The position numbers were made by a program, and so were the translations under genes. From NCBI GenBank assembly GCA_026004795.1, contig BPJV01000001.1:248001-312000 (forward strand): a stretch of DNA of 64,000 bases, in the 5' to 3' direction. Shown piece after piece: positions 1-10,226 of the stretch; the first letter of the stretch is position 1, and each line of letters opens with the position of its first letter. Below the pieces are notes generated by a model that had not been told where the DNA came from, did not search any database, and saw only the letters and a list, made by a program, of their open reading frames with translations. The stretch comes from Pirellulaceae bacterium. Its GTDB lineage: Bacteria; Planctomycetota; Planctomycetia; Pirellulales; Pirellulaceae.

Positions 1-979
1 GACTTTCTGACCGAACCGCTTGCCTTGATGCTGATGCAACTATTTATATTGTCAGCGATCTGGGCCGCCTCCAATCATGGGCAGACCTCCTCCGGGGCCA
101 ACGATGGGGGGCCTGGCAATGACTTCGCCAGCGGCAGCCAGAGACCACGACCACGCACCGGCCTGCTGGAAGCAGGGGTCACCTCCACCGCGGCTCGATG
201 GTTGCTTCCCGGTGCCCTGTTCGGACTGTTGGTGTTATCGCGCTCGGTATTCGCTGTCTGGCTGCCCGGCGTTTGCGCCCTGGTCGGACTGGCGGCCGCT
301 GGCGCATGGCGGCAGCGGTTGGTGGCCAGCCTCAGTTGGTTGGCTGGTGCCATTACCGTCTGCTTGCCCTGGTGGGTTCGCAACTGTGTGGTGCTCGGGG
401 CGTTTCTTCCTCTGGGGACTCAAGGGCCGGTGGCCGTGTTGGGCGGCTACAACGATGCCGCCTTGCGCGCCGGCGGCGAGTGGCGGTACGAAGCGGAGCT
501 GGCATTGCGGGCCGAGCTGGCGGCCGACCCCAGCTTTCAACAGGCGTCCTCGGTCGAACGCGAAAAAACGGCTGGCCGCGGAGGCCCGTCGTCGAACCGG
601 GCGCTGGATTCAGAAGAACTGGTCGGCCCTGCCCCAGATGATGTGGCATCGGCTGGTAACTCACTGGAATCCCTATGATGGGCGACATCTGGTGTGGAAG
701 CTGTTGGTTCTCGTAGGCGCGGGGTACGTCCTCCGTCATGAGAGGGCGGCCCGGTGGTGGCTGGTCGGCATGCCGACCCTCAGTACGCTGGTCGCCATGG
801 CCTTGTATACTGTGGGCGGGAGGTTTTTGGTGCCATGCTACGGCGCGCTATACACCTTGGGAGGGCTCGGCGCTGCCGCCAGTATGCTGGCACTTCTGCG
901 GTTGGCGATCGACCACCAAACCGACCAGGCGCCTCCATCAACTGACGCGATGCCTTTCCCTACGACGCATGAGGAATAA
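1..979 (+). CDS. Membrane glycosyltransferase (GT39/ArnT-like), 3' part, with a one-base frameshift
   Basis: The window opens inside this gene: frame 1 is open from base 1 and reads FLTEPLALMLMQLF, similar to the middle of PMT/ArnT-type polyprenyl-phosphate-sugar transferases. Hydrophobic helices follow (LLPGALFGLLVL, VCALVGLAAAGAW, LAGAITVCLPWWV), then a soluble stretch and a C-terminal helix set ending in a taa stop at 979. Frame 1 runs into a stop at 678, while frame 2 continues sensibly from about 570 (KRLAAEARRRTGRW). The switch maps to the six A's at 563-568; five A's would restore one reading frame through both halves. It is either a homopolymer sequencing error or a real inactivation. 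The enzyme would transfer a sugar in the cytoplasmic membrane. Family assignment rests on the hydrophobic pattern, not on a catalytic motif, because the N-terminal DD motif lies outside the window. Confidence 0.6.
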
Positions 980-986
980 AGTTGCC

Positions 987-1676
987 ATGAAACGAGTAAT
1001 CGGTGTCTTGCGGAGCTGGATATTCCTGGGGACGATCTTGCTCAGTGCTACGATGGCTGCCGGACAAGAGCATGAACTGGACAAGCAATCGAAAGGAATG
1101 CCGCTGGTCTTTTCCGAGGATTTTGAACGTGGTACGCGACGTTGGGAGACGACGGACGATACCGCATGGACGCTTTACGAGGAGGATGGAAATCACGTCT
1201 TCGGCCTGAACCGCCGGGTCAGCAATTATCAACCCCCGTACCGCAGTCCGCACAACTTGGCGTTGATCAAAGACCTTGAACTGACGGACTTCGTAATGTT
1301 CGTGCGGGTGAAAAGCACCAAAGACACCGGAGGGCATCGCGATTGTTGTATCTTCTTTGGCCACCAAGACCCGGCGCACTTTTACTACGTCCATCTAGGC
1401 GCCAAACCGGATCCTCATTCCGGACAGATCATGATCGTCAACGATGCTCCGCGAAGAGCGATCACGGAGAATACCAAGGAGATTCCGTGGGACGATCAAT
1501 GGCATTGGATCAAAGTCGTACGAGAAGGTGCCAGCGGGTTGATCGAGGTCTACTTCGATGATATGGAAGAACCGATCATGCGGGCGGTGGACACCACTTT
1601 TACCAAGGGTCGGTTGGGCATCGGATCGTTTGATGACATGAATAATTTCGACGATGTCCGCATCTACGGTCAATGA
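987..1676 (+). CDS. Secreted DUF1080/LamG-like protein
   Basis: A 229-residue protein starting at ATG 987, seven bases after the previous stop; a longer in-frame ORF overlaps the upstream gene and is rejected because this ATG begins a clear signal peptide (MKRVIGVLRSWIFLG...MAAGQ). The mature part has a concanavalin-like beta-sandwich pattern: FSEDFERG at the start, repeated aromatic and acidic strands, and a closing GRLGIGSFDDMNNFDDVRI strand. This resembles the 3-keto-disaccharide hydrolase (DUF1080)/LamG families that planctomycetes carry in large numbers and that bind or process carbohydrate in the periplasm or outside the cell. No catalytic residue is identified, so the function is left at the fold level. 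It is probably co-transcribed with the glycosyltransferase before it. Confidence 0.65.
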   Translation: MKRVIGVLRSWIFLGTILLSATMAAGQEHELDKQSKGMPLVFSEDFERGTRRWETTDDTAWTLYEEDGNHVFGLNRRVSNYQPPYRSPHNLALIKDLELTDFVMFVRVKSTKDTGGHRDCCIFFGHQDPAHFYYVHLGAKPDPHSGQIMIVNDAPRRAITENTKEIPWDDQWHWIKVVREGASGLIEVYFDDMEEPIMRAVDTTFTKGRLGIGSFDDMNNFDDVRIYGQ

Positions 1677-1820
1677 ACGTGTCAACGCCGCCACCGCAGC
1701 ACCGGCAGGTGGGGAGTTCGCCCAGCATCGTGAACTTGTCGACATTTGAGCGTTCGAATCACCTTCCCGAGTGCGGCGGCATCTCCCGTCAATCGTGGGG
1801 ACGCGGGGCGTTGCCAGCGC

Positions 1821-2816
1821 TTAGCGGGAGAAGCCGGCCGCCGGTAGTGCGGCAGCACGAGCAGCAGGCTGTTCGACCGTAGTAAACTCCGCCCACACGG
1901 GAAGATGGTCGCTGATCTGCAACGCCTCGTCGGCAGAGATTTGAAACCAGCTTGCCAATTCGATGACCCCGTATCGCGAGGTGAACTCTCGCGTCGCCTC
2001 GGGGGCCAAGACGATGTTGTCCAGCGTCTTCGTGCCACGGGTGTTGGTGGGCAAGTCCCGGACGATGGCCGTGTAGTGCGGGAGTCGCTCCAGTCCCAGA
2101 AGGTTACCTGGCGCTGCGTTCAGGTCCCCCACCAGAATCACATCATCCTCGGGATACTCAAACTGCCCTACCGAAACAAGCACTTGCGCAAGCACGTCGA
2201 GCTCCGTATCGATCTCGTCGGGGTCGGTGTGAACGTTGATCAACGTGAACTGAAAGGGTTGAGCGGTGGTCGTCCTGGTCATGAAGCGCCCCACGAAGGG
2301 CTCACGATGTAGGAGATCGGCCTCGTCTTGGACGACATAGCAGTACTCGGGACCACTAACAATGCGCGCACTATCGTAAACGAAGGCGTATTGTTCGTAG
2401 TAGCCGCTGATCTCCCGCCCGATGCGCGGACTAATCGTGTAACGGTACTGCGCTCCTGGTGCGTTGACTGCCTCGAGCAGCTGATCCAACGTTGTCGGAT
2501 CTTTACTCGTGATTTCCTGCAGCGCGATGACATCGAATCGGCGGATGATGTGTGCCAGTTGTTCCACTACCTCGGGCTTGGACAGTTTTGTGGGACCGAG
2601 GCGCTGCACATTGAACGATCCAATCAACAGCGTGTTGGCGGTGCGATCGGGAATCGATAGGGCACCTGTGGGGGTGGATGGCAGTGACGGGCCATCCGAT
2701 GGTGCAGCCGGGCGTGGCGACACCTCGGTGAACAGACTTCCCCCATCGCATCCGAAGTACGACGCGGTGCTGAGCAGAAAGAGAATCGCTACCGGATAGA
2801 TCAGCCTTCGCACCAT
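1821..2816 (-). CDS. Secreted endonuclease/exonuclease/phosphatase family protein
   Basis: A 331-residue DNase I-fold (EEP) protein. The start at 2816 is chosen because AGGAGG lies seven bases upstream; the in-frame ATG at 2822 is too close to that site. An N-terminal hydrophobic segment (LIYPVAILFLLSTASYF) ends in GCDGG, so the protein is exported and may be a lipoprotein, although the lipobox is not typical. EEP motifs appear in order: GSFNVQRLG, DVIALQEIT, a central INVHTDPDE, ILVGDLNAAPG (metal and catalytic Asp/Asn) and ISDHLPVWAEF (catalytic His) near the C terminus. These fit a metal-dependent phosphodiesterase acting on nucleic acid or another phosphoester; the substrate cannot be inferred. 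The gene converges on the DUF1080-like gene. Confidence 0.8.
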   Translation of the reverse strand: MVRRLIYPVAILFLLSTASYFGCDGGSLFTEVSPRPAAPSDGPSLPSTPTGALSIPDRTANTLLIGSFNVQRLGPTKLSKPEVVEQLAHIIRRFDVIALQEITSKDPTTLDQLLEAVNAPGAQYRYTISPRIGREISGYYEQYAFVYDSARIVSGPEYCYVVQDEADLLHREPFVGRFMTRTTTAQPFQFTLINVHTDPDEIDTELDVLAQVLVSVGQFEYPEDDVILVGDLNAAPGNLLGLERLPHYTAIVRDLPTNTRGTKTLDNIVLAPEATREFTSRYGVIELASWFQISADEALQISDHLPVWAEFTTVEQPAARAAALPAAGFSR

Positions 2817-3001
2817 CCCCATACCTCCTTGCTTGGGGGCCATTTGCTCTGTTCCTGCCGCCATTTTCGCGACCGTCGGTTGCCTCGCTGCCTAGCGGCC
2901 TCGCCCTCGAACCGGTGCCAGCGCCGCCTCGGCGACCGATATCAGCCAGCAATAATGTCGCTGGGCGTTCCCTCGCCCGTTCTCTCGTGGATCATCGCTG
3001 G

Positions 3002-3439
3002 TCAATCGAACTCGAGTATTTGTAGCAGGCGTGGTTCCGGATGCGTCTTGGCAAAATCGTGCAAGATCGCCACCAACTCCGCGTCTGGCTGCGGCAGGCG
3101 CGCCAGGCACCGTGCCGCCTCCACTCGTACCCGCCGGTCGGAATGCTGTGCCATTACGTTCAGCAGTCCGTCGCGCACTTGCGGGTGATGGGGCAGGAGC
3201 CGCGTCATGAGTCGACATGCCCAGTAGGCAACCACGGAATGGGAATCTTGGGATGCGGCAAGGACTGCCGGTAGATCCGTGATGCTGAGCATTTCTAACG
3301 CTTGCAACGCGTCGGCCGCCAAGGCCCGCTGTTCCTCATCGTCACTGCGTAACTGAGACAGCAGGCCGGTAACCTCGCCGCTGAGTCCAGTGCCCGTGTG
3401 CGACGCATCGCTACTGAATTCCGCCGTGCCATTGTCCAT
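3002..3439 (-). CDS. HEAT-repeat protein
   Basis: A 145-residue soluble protein beginning at ATG 3439 (a TTG lies one codon upstream). It consists of helical repeats: EVTGLLSQLRSDDEEQRALA, TDLPAVLAASQDSHSVVAYW, HPQVRDGLLNVMAQHSDRRV and DAELVAILHDFAKTHPEPRL. Each has the helix-turn-helix pattern and conserved Asp/Arg positions of HEAT repeats (R..A..AL.AL). Such proteins are usually protein-binding adaptors. No enzyme motif and no signal peptide are visible. It lies upstream of the exported EEP gene in the same direction but is separated by about 185 bases, so co-transcription is only possible. Confidence 0.65.
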   Translation of the reverse strand: MDNGTAEFSSDASHTGTGLSGEVTGLLSQLRSDDEEQRALAADALQALEMLSITDLPAVLAASQDSHSVVAYWACRLMTRLLPHHPQVRDGLLNVMAQHSDRRVRVEAARCLARLPQPDAELVAILHDFAKTHPEPRLLQILEFD

Positions 3440-3983
3440 CAATTAACCTGTGGTGCGGAGAATTTGGTCGTCATGTCCTATGCCAGGCAATGATTTTGAT
3501 GATCGTCTCATGCTACTGCCTTAACAAACTGGGAAGGCCGAGCACAAGGGACATCTACTGCTCTCATGGAGGCGCATGGAGGGAAGGAGCCGGTGCGGGG
3601 CTTTCGTTGGCATGTCGTGCTCTGCCGCCAAGTGCGGCGGCAGGATTGGTGCCGCGTCGCAGCGAGCTGGGAATCGGCCGTTGGCGGGCATCGCCGCTGC
3701 CCTTGGGGACTGCCATTGCGGCACGCATGGCAAAATGGCCGGTCAGGTTGTCTCACTGTTCCTAAGTTGTTGGCTTGTTGTACCTTGGGGCGATCCCCCC
3801 AGGTTCTTTCGCAACGATTTCTGCTTGTGGCACGCATTTTGCGATGCCTTCGGTAGCAACCGACATGTGGAAGGGGGCGAAGAACGTGTTTTTGTCCGAT
3901 GAAATGAATCCAGCGACCGCCCAGACTCGGCAACATGCGGTTTTCAAAGAATTGAAGAATCATGAGAGGAGGAGGAATCGGAA
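3440..3983. other. Intergenic region upstream of dnaK
   Basis: About 540 bases between the divergent HEAT-repeat gene and dnaK. Short ORFs here lack family features or good ribosome sites and are not called. The region contains the sigma-54 promoter at 3828-3842. A purine-rich Shine-Dalgarno stretch (GAGAGGAGGAGG) ends about 11 bases before the dnaK ATG. No CIRCE-type inverted repeat (TTAGCACTC-N9-GAGTGCTAA) was seen. Confidence 0.5.
3828..3842 (+). promoter_or_regulatory. Sigma-54 (-24/-12) promoter for dnaK
   Basis: TGGCACG-CATT-TTGC matches the sigma-54 consensus TGGCACG-N4-TTGC at every defined base, with the invariant GG (3829-3830) and GC (3841-3842) at the required ten-base spacing. 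It lies about 140 bases before the dnaK ATG and points at it, leaving a leader of roughly 130 bases. Two sigma-54 activators are encoded elsewhere in the window (21.5 kb and 47.7 kb), though nothing ties them to this site. Use of the site in the cell is inferred. Confidence 0.75.
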
Positions 3984-5909
3984 ATGAAAGGTGAAAAGAT
4001 CATCGGTATCGACTTGGGGACCACCAACTCGGTAGTCGCCGTGGTGGAAGGGGGTGAGCCGAAGGTGATCCCGAACCAAGAAGGCAATCGTTTGACGCCT
4101 AGTGTCGTCGCGTTTACCGATAAGGGCGAGTTGGTCGGCGAGCCGGCCAAGCGGCAAGCGGTCACCAACCCGCAGCGCACGATTTATTCCATCAAGCGCT
4201 TCATGGGGCGTCGTCATAAGGAGGTCGCCAACGAGGAGAAGATGGTTCCCTACAAGATCGTTGGGGGACCTGACGACTACGTGAAAGTCGAAGTGGATGG
4301 CAAGCTCTACACGCCGCAGGAGATATCCGCCAAGATTTTGCGCAAATTGAAAGAGGCGGCCGAGTCCTACTTAGGTCACAAAGTCAACAAGGCTGTGATC
4401 ACGGTCCCGGCATACTTTAACGATGCGCAGCGCCAGGCGACTAAGGATGCTGGACAGATCGCCGGCCTGGAGGTCGCCCGTATCATCAACGAACCGACCG
4501 CCGCAGCGATGGCCTACGGTTTGGACTCGAAAAAGGATGAAAAGATCGTCGTCTTCGACTTGGGCGGTGGCACGTTCGACGTATCGGTACTCGAAGTCAG
4601 TGGCACCGGCGAGGGAGACGATAGCAAGGTGTTCCAGGTTCTGTCGACCAGCGGCGATACGCATTTGGGCGGCGATGATTTCGACGAAGAGTTGATCAAT
4701 TACGTCGCCGATGAATTCCAGAAGGAGCAAGGCATCGACCTGCGCAAGGACCCAATGGCGTTGCAGCGATTGCAGGAGGCCTGCGAAAAGGCGAAAAAAG
4801 AGCTGTCCAGCGTACCGCAGACCGAGCTCAACTTGCCGTTCATCACTGCCGACGCCAGTGGTCCGAAGCACCTGCAGATGACCATCACGCGGGCGAAGTT
4901 CGAAGAGTTGATCGACAAGTTCATGCCGCGCATCAAGAAGCCGATCGATCAGGCGTTGGCCGATGCGGGCTTGAAGCCCTCGGATGTCGATGAAGTGGTT
5001 CTGGTCGGTGGTTCTACGCGGATCCCTCGTGTGCAACAGCTTGTCAAAGAGTACTTTGGCAAGGAGCCTCACAAGGGGGTCAACCCTGATGAGGTGGTGG
5101 CTATCGGCGCAGCCATCCAGGGATCGGTATTGGCCGGCGAGCGCAGCGACGTCCTGCTGCTGGACGTTACCCCGCTCTCCCTGGGAATCGAAACCGAGGG
5201 AGGTATCTTTACCAAGCTCGTCGAGCGGAATACGACGATTCCGACCGAAAAGAAGCAGATCTTCAGTACGGCCGAGGACAACCAGACCGCTGTCACGGTG
5301 GCGGTGTACCAAGGTGAGCGGCCCATGGCGCGCGACAACCGGCTGCTCGGTCAGTTCAATCTGGAGGGTATCGCGCCGGCGCCTCGGGGTGTCCCGCAAA
5401 TCGAGGTCAAATTCGATATCGACGCCAACGGCATTTTGAACGTCTCGGCGAAGGATTTGACCAGCGGGAAGGAGGCTTCGGTGAAGATCGAGCAATCCTC
5501 CGGGCTGACCGAGGAAGAAATCAAGCGGATGCAGAAGGAAGCCGAGGCTCACGCCGAGGAAGACAAACGCAAACGCGAGCTGGCCGAGGCTCGTAATCAG
5601 GCCGAGCATGCTTGCTATCAACTGGAGAAGACGATCAAGGAGAACAGCGATAAGCTGACCGAGCAAGATCGCAAACCGCTGGAAGATCAGATCAAGAAGT
5701 TGCGCGAACTGATCAAAGGCGAGGATACCGCGGCGATCAAGTCGGCGCTAAGCGAGCTGGAGCAAGCCGCGCAGGCCCTCAGCAAGATGCTCTACGAGAA
5801 AACGCAGGCCAGTGGCGCGGGCGCAGAGTCCGGCGGCGACGGGGCCAGCGGCGCAGGCAACTCGGGCGAGGATGACGCGATCGATGCCGAATTCGAGGTC
5901 AAGAACTGA
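3984..5909 (+). CDS. dnaK: Molecular chaperone DnaK (Hsp70)
   Basis: A 641-residue full-length Hsp70, the usual size. It binds unfolded peptides in an ATP-dependent cycle and works with ClpB to dissolve aggregates in the cytoplasm. The nucleotide-binding domain (about residues 1-385) shows the phosphate loop [11 protein letters not shown], the [11 protein letters not shown] segment, [12 protein letters not shown] and [14 protein letters not shown]. The hydrophobic linker follows ([14 protein letters not shown]), then the peptide-binding beta domain and a helical lid. The tail is Gly/Ser-rich and ends in the acidic EEVD-like bacterial form ([12 protein letters not shown]). The ATG is preceded by a strong AGGAGGAGG. 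clpB follows 288 bases later; grpE and dnaJ are not in the window. The upstream sigma-54 promoter is unusual for this gene. Confidence 0.98.
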   Translation: MKGEKIIGIDLGTTNSVVAVVEGGEPKVIPNQEGNRLTPSVVAFTDKGELVGEPAKRQAVTNPQRTIYSIKRFMGRRHKEVANEEKMVPYKIVGGPDDYVKVEVDGKLYTPQEISAKILRKLKEAAESYLGHKVNKAVITVPAYFNDAQRQATKDAGQIAGLEVARIINEPTAAAMAYGLDSKKDEKIVVFDLGGGTFDVSVLEVSGTGEGDDSKVFQVLSTSGDTHLGGDDFDEELINYVADEFQKEQGIDLRKDPMALQRLQEACEKAKKELSSVPQTELNLPFITADASGPKHLQMTITRAKFEELIDKFMPRIKKPIDQALADAGLKPSDVDEVVLVGGSTRIPRVQQLVKEYFGKEPHKGVNPDEVVAIGAAIQGSVLAGERSDVLLLDVTPLSLGIETEGGIFTKLVERNTTIPTEKKQIFSTAEDNQTAVTVAVYQGERPMARDNRLLGQFNLEGIAPAPRGVPQIEVKFDIDANGILNVSAKDLTSGKEASVKIEQSSGLTEEEIKRMQKEAEAHAEEDKRKRELAEARNQAEHACYQLEKTIKENSDKLTEQDRKPLEDQIKKLRELIKGEDTAAIKSALSELEQAAQALSKMLYEKTQASGAGAESGGDGASGAGNSGEDDAIDAEFEVKN

Positions 5910-5946
5910 TCGCGTCGAGCGCTTGGCGTGGGGCTCGTAAGACGAT

Positions 5947-5975
5947 GCGTTGCCGGCGGTAGTTGCCGGCAACGC
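5947..5975. terminator. Perfect 11-bp hairpin after dnaK (no U-tract)
   Basis: GCGTTGCCGGC (5947-5957) pairs perfectly with GCCGGCAACGC (5965-5975) around a seven-base loop, 37 bases after the dnaK stop. No run of T follows on the plus strand, so it is not a classical intrinsic terminator. It could stabilise the dnaK mRNA 3' end or attenuate read-through to clpB. Confidence 0.5.
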
Positions 5976-6197
5976 CCTGGCCCCGCTAGACGTCCTCAGC
6001 ATGTCACTTTCTGTTTGTCCCATCGCTGGGGTAACCGCGGGGCTGTGCGCGCTTGTCCAGAGGTTCGCTTCATCAAGCGCCCCATCACCGCGTGACACAC
6101 GCCTGTGCACGAGAAAAAAGAGACCAACCAACAAATGGACGCTTGCCGGTAAGGGGCAAGCGATAGGCGCCTATGCGGCGAAAGGAGGAGTGAGACG

Positions 6198-8864
6198 ATG
6201 GTATTCAGCTTTGACAAATTAACAGCCAAGAGCCAGGAAGCCGTGCAACGCGCTCAGCAATTGGCCAATGCTCAAGGGCATCCCGAGATCGACGCGTTGC
6301 ATTTGCTGGCCGCCCTGCTGCAGGATCATGAGGGTTTGATTCGCCCGATCCTGGAGCGACTGGGGGCGGATCATCACCAATTGAACAGCCTGGTGGAATC
6401 CGAGCTGAAGCGCATGCCCAAGGTGAGTGGAGATGCTGAGCCGAGGGTATCCCGAGAACTGAATAAGGTTCTCAACGAGTCGATGCAAGAAGCCACGGCG
6501 ATGCACGACGAGTTCATCTCCACCGAGCATTTGTTGTTGGCGCTTTGCAAGGTTGACTCGAAGGCTAAAAACCTACTGGAACTCAACGGACTGCGACATG
6601 CGGACGTGTTGAAAGCCGTGGCAGCACTCCGCGGCAATCAGCGGGTCACCGACCAACATCCTGAGGACAAGTTCCAGGCATTGGAGAAATATGGCATCGA
6701 CCTGGTGAAAAAGGCCGAGGAGGGCAAGCTCGACCCGGTCATTGGCCGTGACAATGAAATTCGCCGCGTCATCCAAGTTCTGTCCCGGCGAACGAAGAAC
6801 AATCCGGTGCTCATCGGCGAGCCCGGGGTGGGAAAGACCGCGATCGTCGAAGGCTTAGCGTTGCGAATCGTGGAGGGTGACGTGCCGCAAAGTCTAAAAG
6901 ACAAGCGTATCGTCGCCTTGGATATGGGGGCGTTGATTGCCGGGGCCAAATACCGCGGTGAATTCGAAGACCGATTGAAAGCCGTGCTCAAGGAAGTGAC
7001 CAGTTCCGACGGCAAGATCATCCTGTTCATCGATGAACTGCACACGGTGGTCGGAGCCGGTGCGGCCGAGGGAGCGTCCGACGCGGCGCAATTGCTCAAG
7101 CCGGCGTTGGCTCGTGGCGAGCTGCGATGCATCGGTGCGACCACTCTTGATGAATACCGCAAGCACATCGAGAAGGATAAGGCGTTAGAACGACGCTTCC
7201 AGCCTGTCTACGTAGGTGAACCCTCGGTCGAAGATACGATCGCCATTCTGCGCGGGCTCAAGCCCCGGTACGAGGCCCATCATGGCGTGAAGATCACCGA
7301 CTCGGCATTGGTTGCCGCGGCCAAGCTCTCCCATCGCTATATCTCCGATCGCTACCTGCCCGATAAAGCGATCGACCTGGTTGACGAGGCGGCCAGTCGT
7401 GTGGCCATGGAGCTGTCGAGCGTTCCCACGGAAATCGATGAAGTGCAGCGGAAGCTGCGGCAGTTGGAACTGGCAGCCCGACAATTGCAGGATGAAACCG
7501 AGGAGTCGGCCAAGGCGCGGTTGCGCGAGATCGAAGAAGAGATCGCCGCCACGAAGAAGCAATTGGCAGACCTGCGCGAACAATGGGAGGCGGAGAAAGC
7601 CGGACTGGGGGATATCAAGTCCGTGCGGGAGGAATTGGCCCGTGCCGAATTAGAGTTCCGCAAGCTCGATGCCGCTATCAAGGAAAAGCAGTCTGCCGGT
7701 ATTCTGGTCTCCGAGCAGGAATACCAGCAACTGTACGAGCTGGACCAACAGATCCGTCGCCTGAAGCAACGCATTGAGCAGGAAGAGCAGGCGGAGGAGA
7801 AAAAAGCCGAGAAGCAGACAGGCAAACGACTGTTGCGCCGCGAGGTTACCGAACAGGAAATCGCCGAGGTCGTCAGCGCATGGACGGGCATCCCCGTCTC
7901 GCGCATGCTGCAGACCGAACGAGAAAAGCTGTTGCACCTGGAAGAACACCTTCATCGGCGCGTGGTGGGACAAGACGAGGCGGTTCGTGCAGTGGCCGAT
8001 GCCGTTCGACGATCCCGAGCGGGTTTGCAAGATCCCAATCGCCCCATCGGTTCATTCATTTTCCTTGGGCCGACGGGGGTGGGCAAAACCGAGTTGTGCA
8101 AAGCGCTGGCTGAGGCCATGTTCGATGACGAGGACGCCATGGTGCGCATCGACATGAGCGAATTCATGGAGAAGCACGCCGTCAGCCGTTTGATCGGTGC
8201 CCCTCCGGGTTATGTCGGTTACGAGGAAGGGGGCAAGTTGACCGAGGCGGTGCGACGTCGTCCCTACTGTGTGATCCTGTTGGACGAAATCGAAAAGGCC
8301 CACCCCGATGTGTTCAACATCTTGTTGCAGGTCCTCGACGATGGGCGTCTGACAGACAATCACGGCCATACGGTCGATTTCAAGAACACCATCATCATCA
8401 TGACCAGCAACATGGGCAGCCAGCAGATTCAGGAGATCACACAACGTGGCGGCTCGCAGGATGAGATCCGTCAGGCGGTGATGTCCGTGCTGCAGCAGCG
8501 GTTGTTGCCAGAGTTCCTGAACCGGATTGACGAGATCATCGTGTTCCATCCGTTGCAACGCGAGCAGATCCGGCAGATCGTCGATTTGCAGATCCAGCGG
8601 CTGGAACAATTGCTTGCAGGACGAGATTTGCACCTGGTCGTCACCGAGGCCGCACGAAATCAATTGGCCGTCGAGGGATACGATCCCTTGTATGGTGCTC
8701 GACCGCTGAAGCGGGTTATCCAGCAACGATTGCAAAATCCGCTGGCCAGAGAGTTGCTCGAAGGTGACTTCGAAGAAGGCGACACCATCAAGATCGATTG
8801 GCAGGATGGTCGATTCGTTTTCACCAAGGTCACGTCACCCGAGGAAGTGGCTCAACCCGCTTGA
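6198..8864 (+). CDS. clpB: ATP-dependent disaggregase ClpB
   Basis: An 888-residue Hsp100 protein of typical length, the ring-forming disaggregase that threads aggregated proteins in cooperation with DnaK. The N-domain (about 1-150) is followed by AAA+ module 1 with Walker [11 protein letters not shown] and Walker [11 protein letters not shown]. The long coiled-coil M-domain (about 405-530, rich in E/K/R heptads), which distinguishes ClpB from ClpA and ClpC and docks DnaK, comes next. AAA+ module 2 has Walker [11 protein letters not shown], Walker [12 protein letters not shown] and sensor-2 YGARPLKR. The ClpP-binding loop of ClpA/X is absent. GGAGGAG lies just upstream of the ATG. Adjacency to dnaK makes a heat-stress unit, and the strong terminator after clpB closes it. 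Confidence 0.97.
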   Translation: MVFSFDKLTAKSQEAVQRAQQLANAQGHPEIDALHLLAALLQDHEGLIRPILERLGADHHQLNSLVESELKRMPKVSGDAEPRVSRELNKVLNESMQEATAMHDEFISTEHLLLALCKVDSKAKNLLELNGLRHADVLKAVAALRGNQRVTDQHPEDKFQALEKYGIDLVKKAEEGKLDPVIGRDNEIRRVIQVLSRRTKNNPVLIGEPGVGKTAIVEGLALRIVEGDVPQSLKDKRIVALDMGALIAGAKYRGEFEDRLKAVLKEVTSSDGKIILFIDELHTVVGAGAAEGASDAAQLLKPALARGELRCIGATTLDEYRKHIEKDKALERRFQPVYVGEPSVEDTIAILRGLKPRYEAHHGVKITDSALVAAAKLSHRYISDRYLPDKAIDLVDEAASRVAMELSSVPTEIDEVQRKLRQLELAARQLQDETEESAKARLREIEEEIAATKKQLADLREQWEAEKAGLGDIKSVREELARAELEFRKLDAAIKEKQSAGILVSEQEYQQLYELDQQIRRLKQRIEQEEQAEEKKAEKQTGKRLLRREVTEQEIAEVVSAWTGIPVSRMLQTEREKLLHLEEHLHRRVVGQDEAVRAVADAVRRSRAGLQDPNRPIGSFIFLGPTGVGKTELCKALAEAMFDDEDAMVRIDMSEFMEKHAVSRLIGAPPGYVGYEEGGKLTEAVRRRPYCVILLDEIEKAHPDVFNILLQVLDDGRLTDNHGHTVDFKNTIIIMTSNMGSQQIQEITQRGGSQDEIRQAVMSVLQQRLLPEFLNRIDEIIVFHPLQREQIRQIVDLQIQRLEQLLAGRDLHLVVTEAARNQLAVEGYDPLYGARPLKRVIQQRLQNPLARELLEGDFEEGDTIKIDWQDGRFVFTKVTSPEEVAQPA

Positions 8865-8921
8865 TAACCTCCGACTCCTCCTCGCCGACCGCGGCGCTAT
8901 CGCATGCGCCCGGCTCATGCC

Positions 8922-8961
8922 ACTCGCAACTTGTCGTTGCACAAGTTGCGAGTATTTTTTT
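8922..8961 (+). terminator. Intrinsic terminator of clpB
   Basis: A perfect 13-bp stem, ACTCGCAACTTGT (8922-8934) with ACAAGTTGCGAGT (8941-8953), has a six-base loop and is followed by ATTTTTTT. It lies 57 bases after the clpB stop and is a classical rho-independent terminator. On the opposite strand there is no U-run, so it does not serve the convergent glycosylase gene in the same way. Confidence 0.93.
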
Positions 8962-9003
8962 GCCATCGCTTCGGTGGCGATCATCCGCTGCGGTAACGCT
9001 TCT

Positions 9004-9918
9004 TCATGCCAGCGTCCCCATTTCCCGCATCAACATCTTCATGTCTTCCCACACCAGTCGCTTGGCATCCTCGTTGCGCAGCAAATAGGAAGGATGGTAG
9101 GTAACGACGACCTTGGCTCCTTTGTACTGATGAAACCGTCCCCGCATGCGCCCCACCGAAGTGGTGGCTCGCAGAAGCGAACGCGCCGCCACGGCTCCCA
9201 AACAAACGATATACCGAGGTTGGAGAATCTCCAGTTGAGCTTCCACGTACGGGCGGCAGTTTTCAATCTCTTGCACATCAGGGGTACGATTGTTCGGGGG
9301 GCGGCATTTTAGTGCGTTCAAGATGTACACTTCATCGCGCTGCAGTTTCATGGCGGCAATAATCTTGGTGAGCAATTGACCGGCTCTGCCCACAAAAGGA
9401 CGCCCCTGGCGATCCTCATCAGCCCCCGGAGCTTCTCCCATGAAACAGATGGTCGGCCGCAATGGTCCCTCGCCGAATACGGTTTTTGTGCGGTAGGCGA
9501 CGATGTCAGAGCACTTTCGACAAGCGCGAACTTCTTTATCGATGGCAGCCAATCGCTGGCTTCGCTGCTCGTCTTCCCACACCGGCAGGGTCCAATGATC
9601 GGGGATCGCGTCTTGATCGGTTGGCGACGGCAGTATGGTCGGATGATCGGCCGGTGCCATCGTTTCCGTCGCCGAAGCAGGTGAAGTCGTTACCTCCGGC
9701 GTGTTGTTACCGTCCACCACCCCCCCGGTGGCAGCCTGGGAAATGACTGCCGATGAAGCGGCAGGCGGCTTATCCATTCCCTGACCTGGCAGCGTGGAGT
9801 TGTTCAGCAAATCGTCCAGTGACGGATCAAGCGGTCCGCGGGGCACCCTTCGTAGCCCGCATCGTTGCAGATGAAGTAGCGTTTGGTAGGCCAGACGCGA
9901 CAGGATTTCGGAGTCCAT
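9004..9918 (-). CDS. Type-4 (Fe-S) uracil-DNA glycosylase
   Basis: A 304-residue protein whose last 190 residues match family-4 uracil-DNA glycosylases, which remove uracil from DNA and start base excision repair. Visible motifs are the uracil-binding GEAPGADEDRQGRPFVGRAG, the four cysteines expected for the 4Fe-4S cluster (CRKC, NALKCRPP and ENCRPY), and the HPSYLLR segment of the C-terminal loop. The first 110 residues are a low-complexity Thr/Ala/Pro-rich extension, partly helical, which planctomycete homologues often carry and family members elsewhere lack. The start is the first ATG of the frame at 9918. The gene converges on clpB. Confidence 0.9.
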   Translation of the reverse strand: MDSEILSRLAYQTLLHLQRCGLRRVPRGPLDPSLDDLLNNSTLPGQGMDKPPAASSAVISQAATGGVVDGNNTPEVTTSPASATETMAPADHPTILPSPTDQDAIPDHWTLPVWEDEQRSQRLAAIDKEVRACRKCSDIVAYRTKTVFGEGPLRPTICFMGEAPGADEDRQGRPFVGRAGQLLTKIIAAMKLQRDEVYILNALKCRPPNNRTPDVQEIENCRPYVEAQLEILQPRYIVCLGAVAARSLLRATTSVGRMRGRFHQYKGAKVVVTYHPSYLLRNEDAKRLVWEDMKMLMREMGTLA

Positions 9919-10226
9919 GTGGCAATCATCTCATTTTTCATAGGCGACCAGCACCCGCGCGGACCGAAAGTCCCCACGGCGGCGCGACAGCGACATGCAG
10001 ATTTTAGCCTGTGCCTCCATCGTACGGTTCTTCGGCAAACCCTCCAGGGCAAACAATGGAGTGGGAGCAAGGCGGACTCTTCGTCAGGGAAACGGTGCCT
10101 TCCCTCGCCACCTCGGGCAGCGACGGATTAAGTTATAATACGCCAGCGTTCGAAGCTGGGCCTGGCGACCTTCGGGCTCTCTCTGTCTGTTTCCCACCCC
10201 TTTTTCCCACCTATTTGGAAAGAGCA

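Noticed and set aside
2880-2960. tRNA-like GGTTCGA sequence near 2908 (minus strand)
   Set aside because: The surrounding arms do not fold into a cloverleaf with an acceptor stem and anticodon.
3490-3963. Short ORFs upstream of dnaK on both strands
   Set aside because: Arg/Cys/Pro-rich translations without ribosome sites or homology patterns; this is the promoter region.
4371-5666. Long antisense ORF inside dnaK
   Set aside because: Shadow of strong codon bias in the dnaK reading frame, with no independent features.
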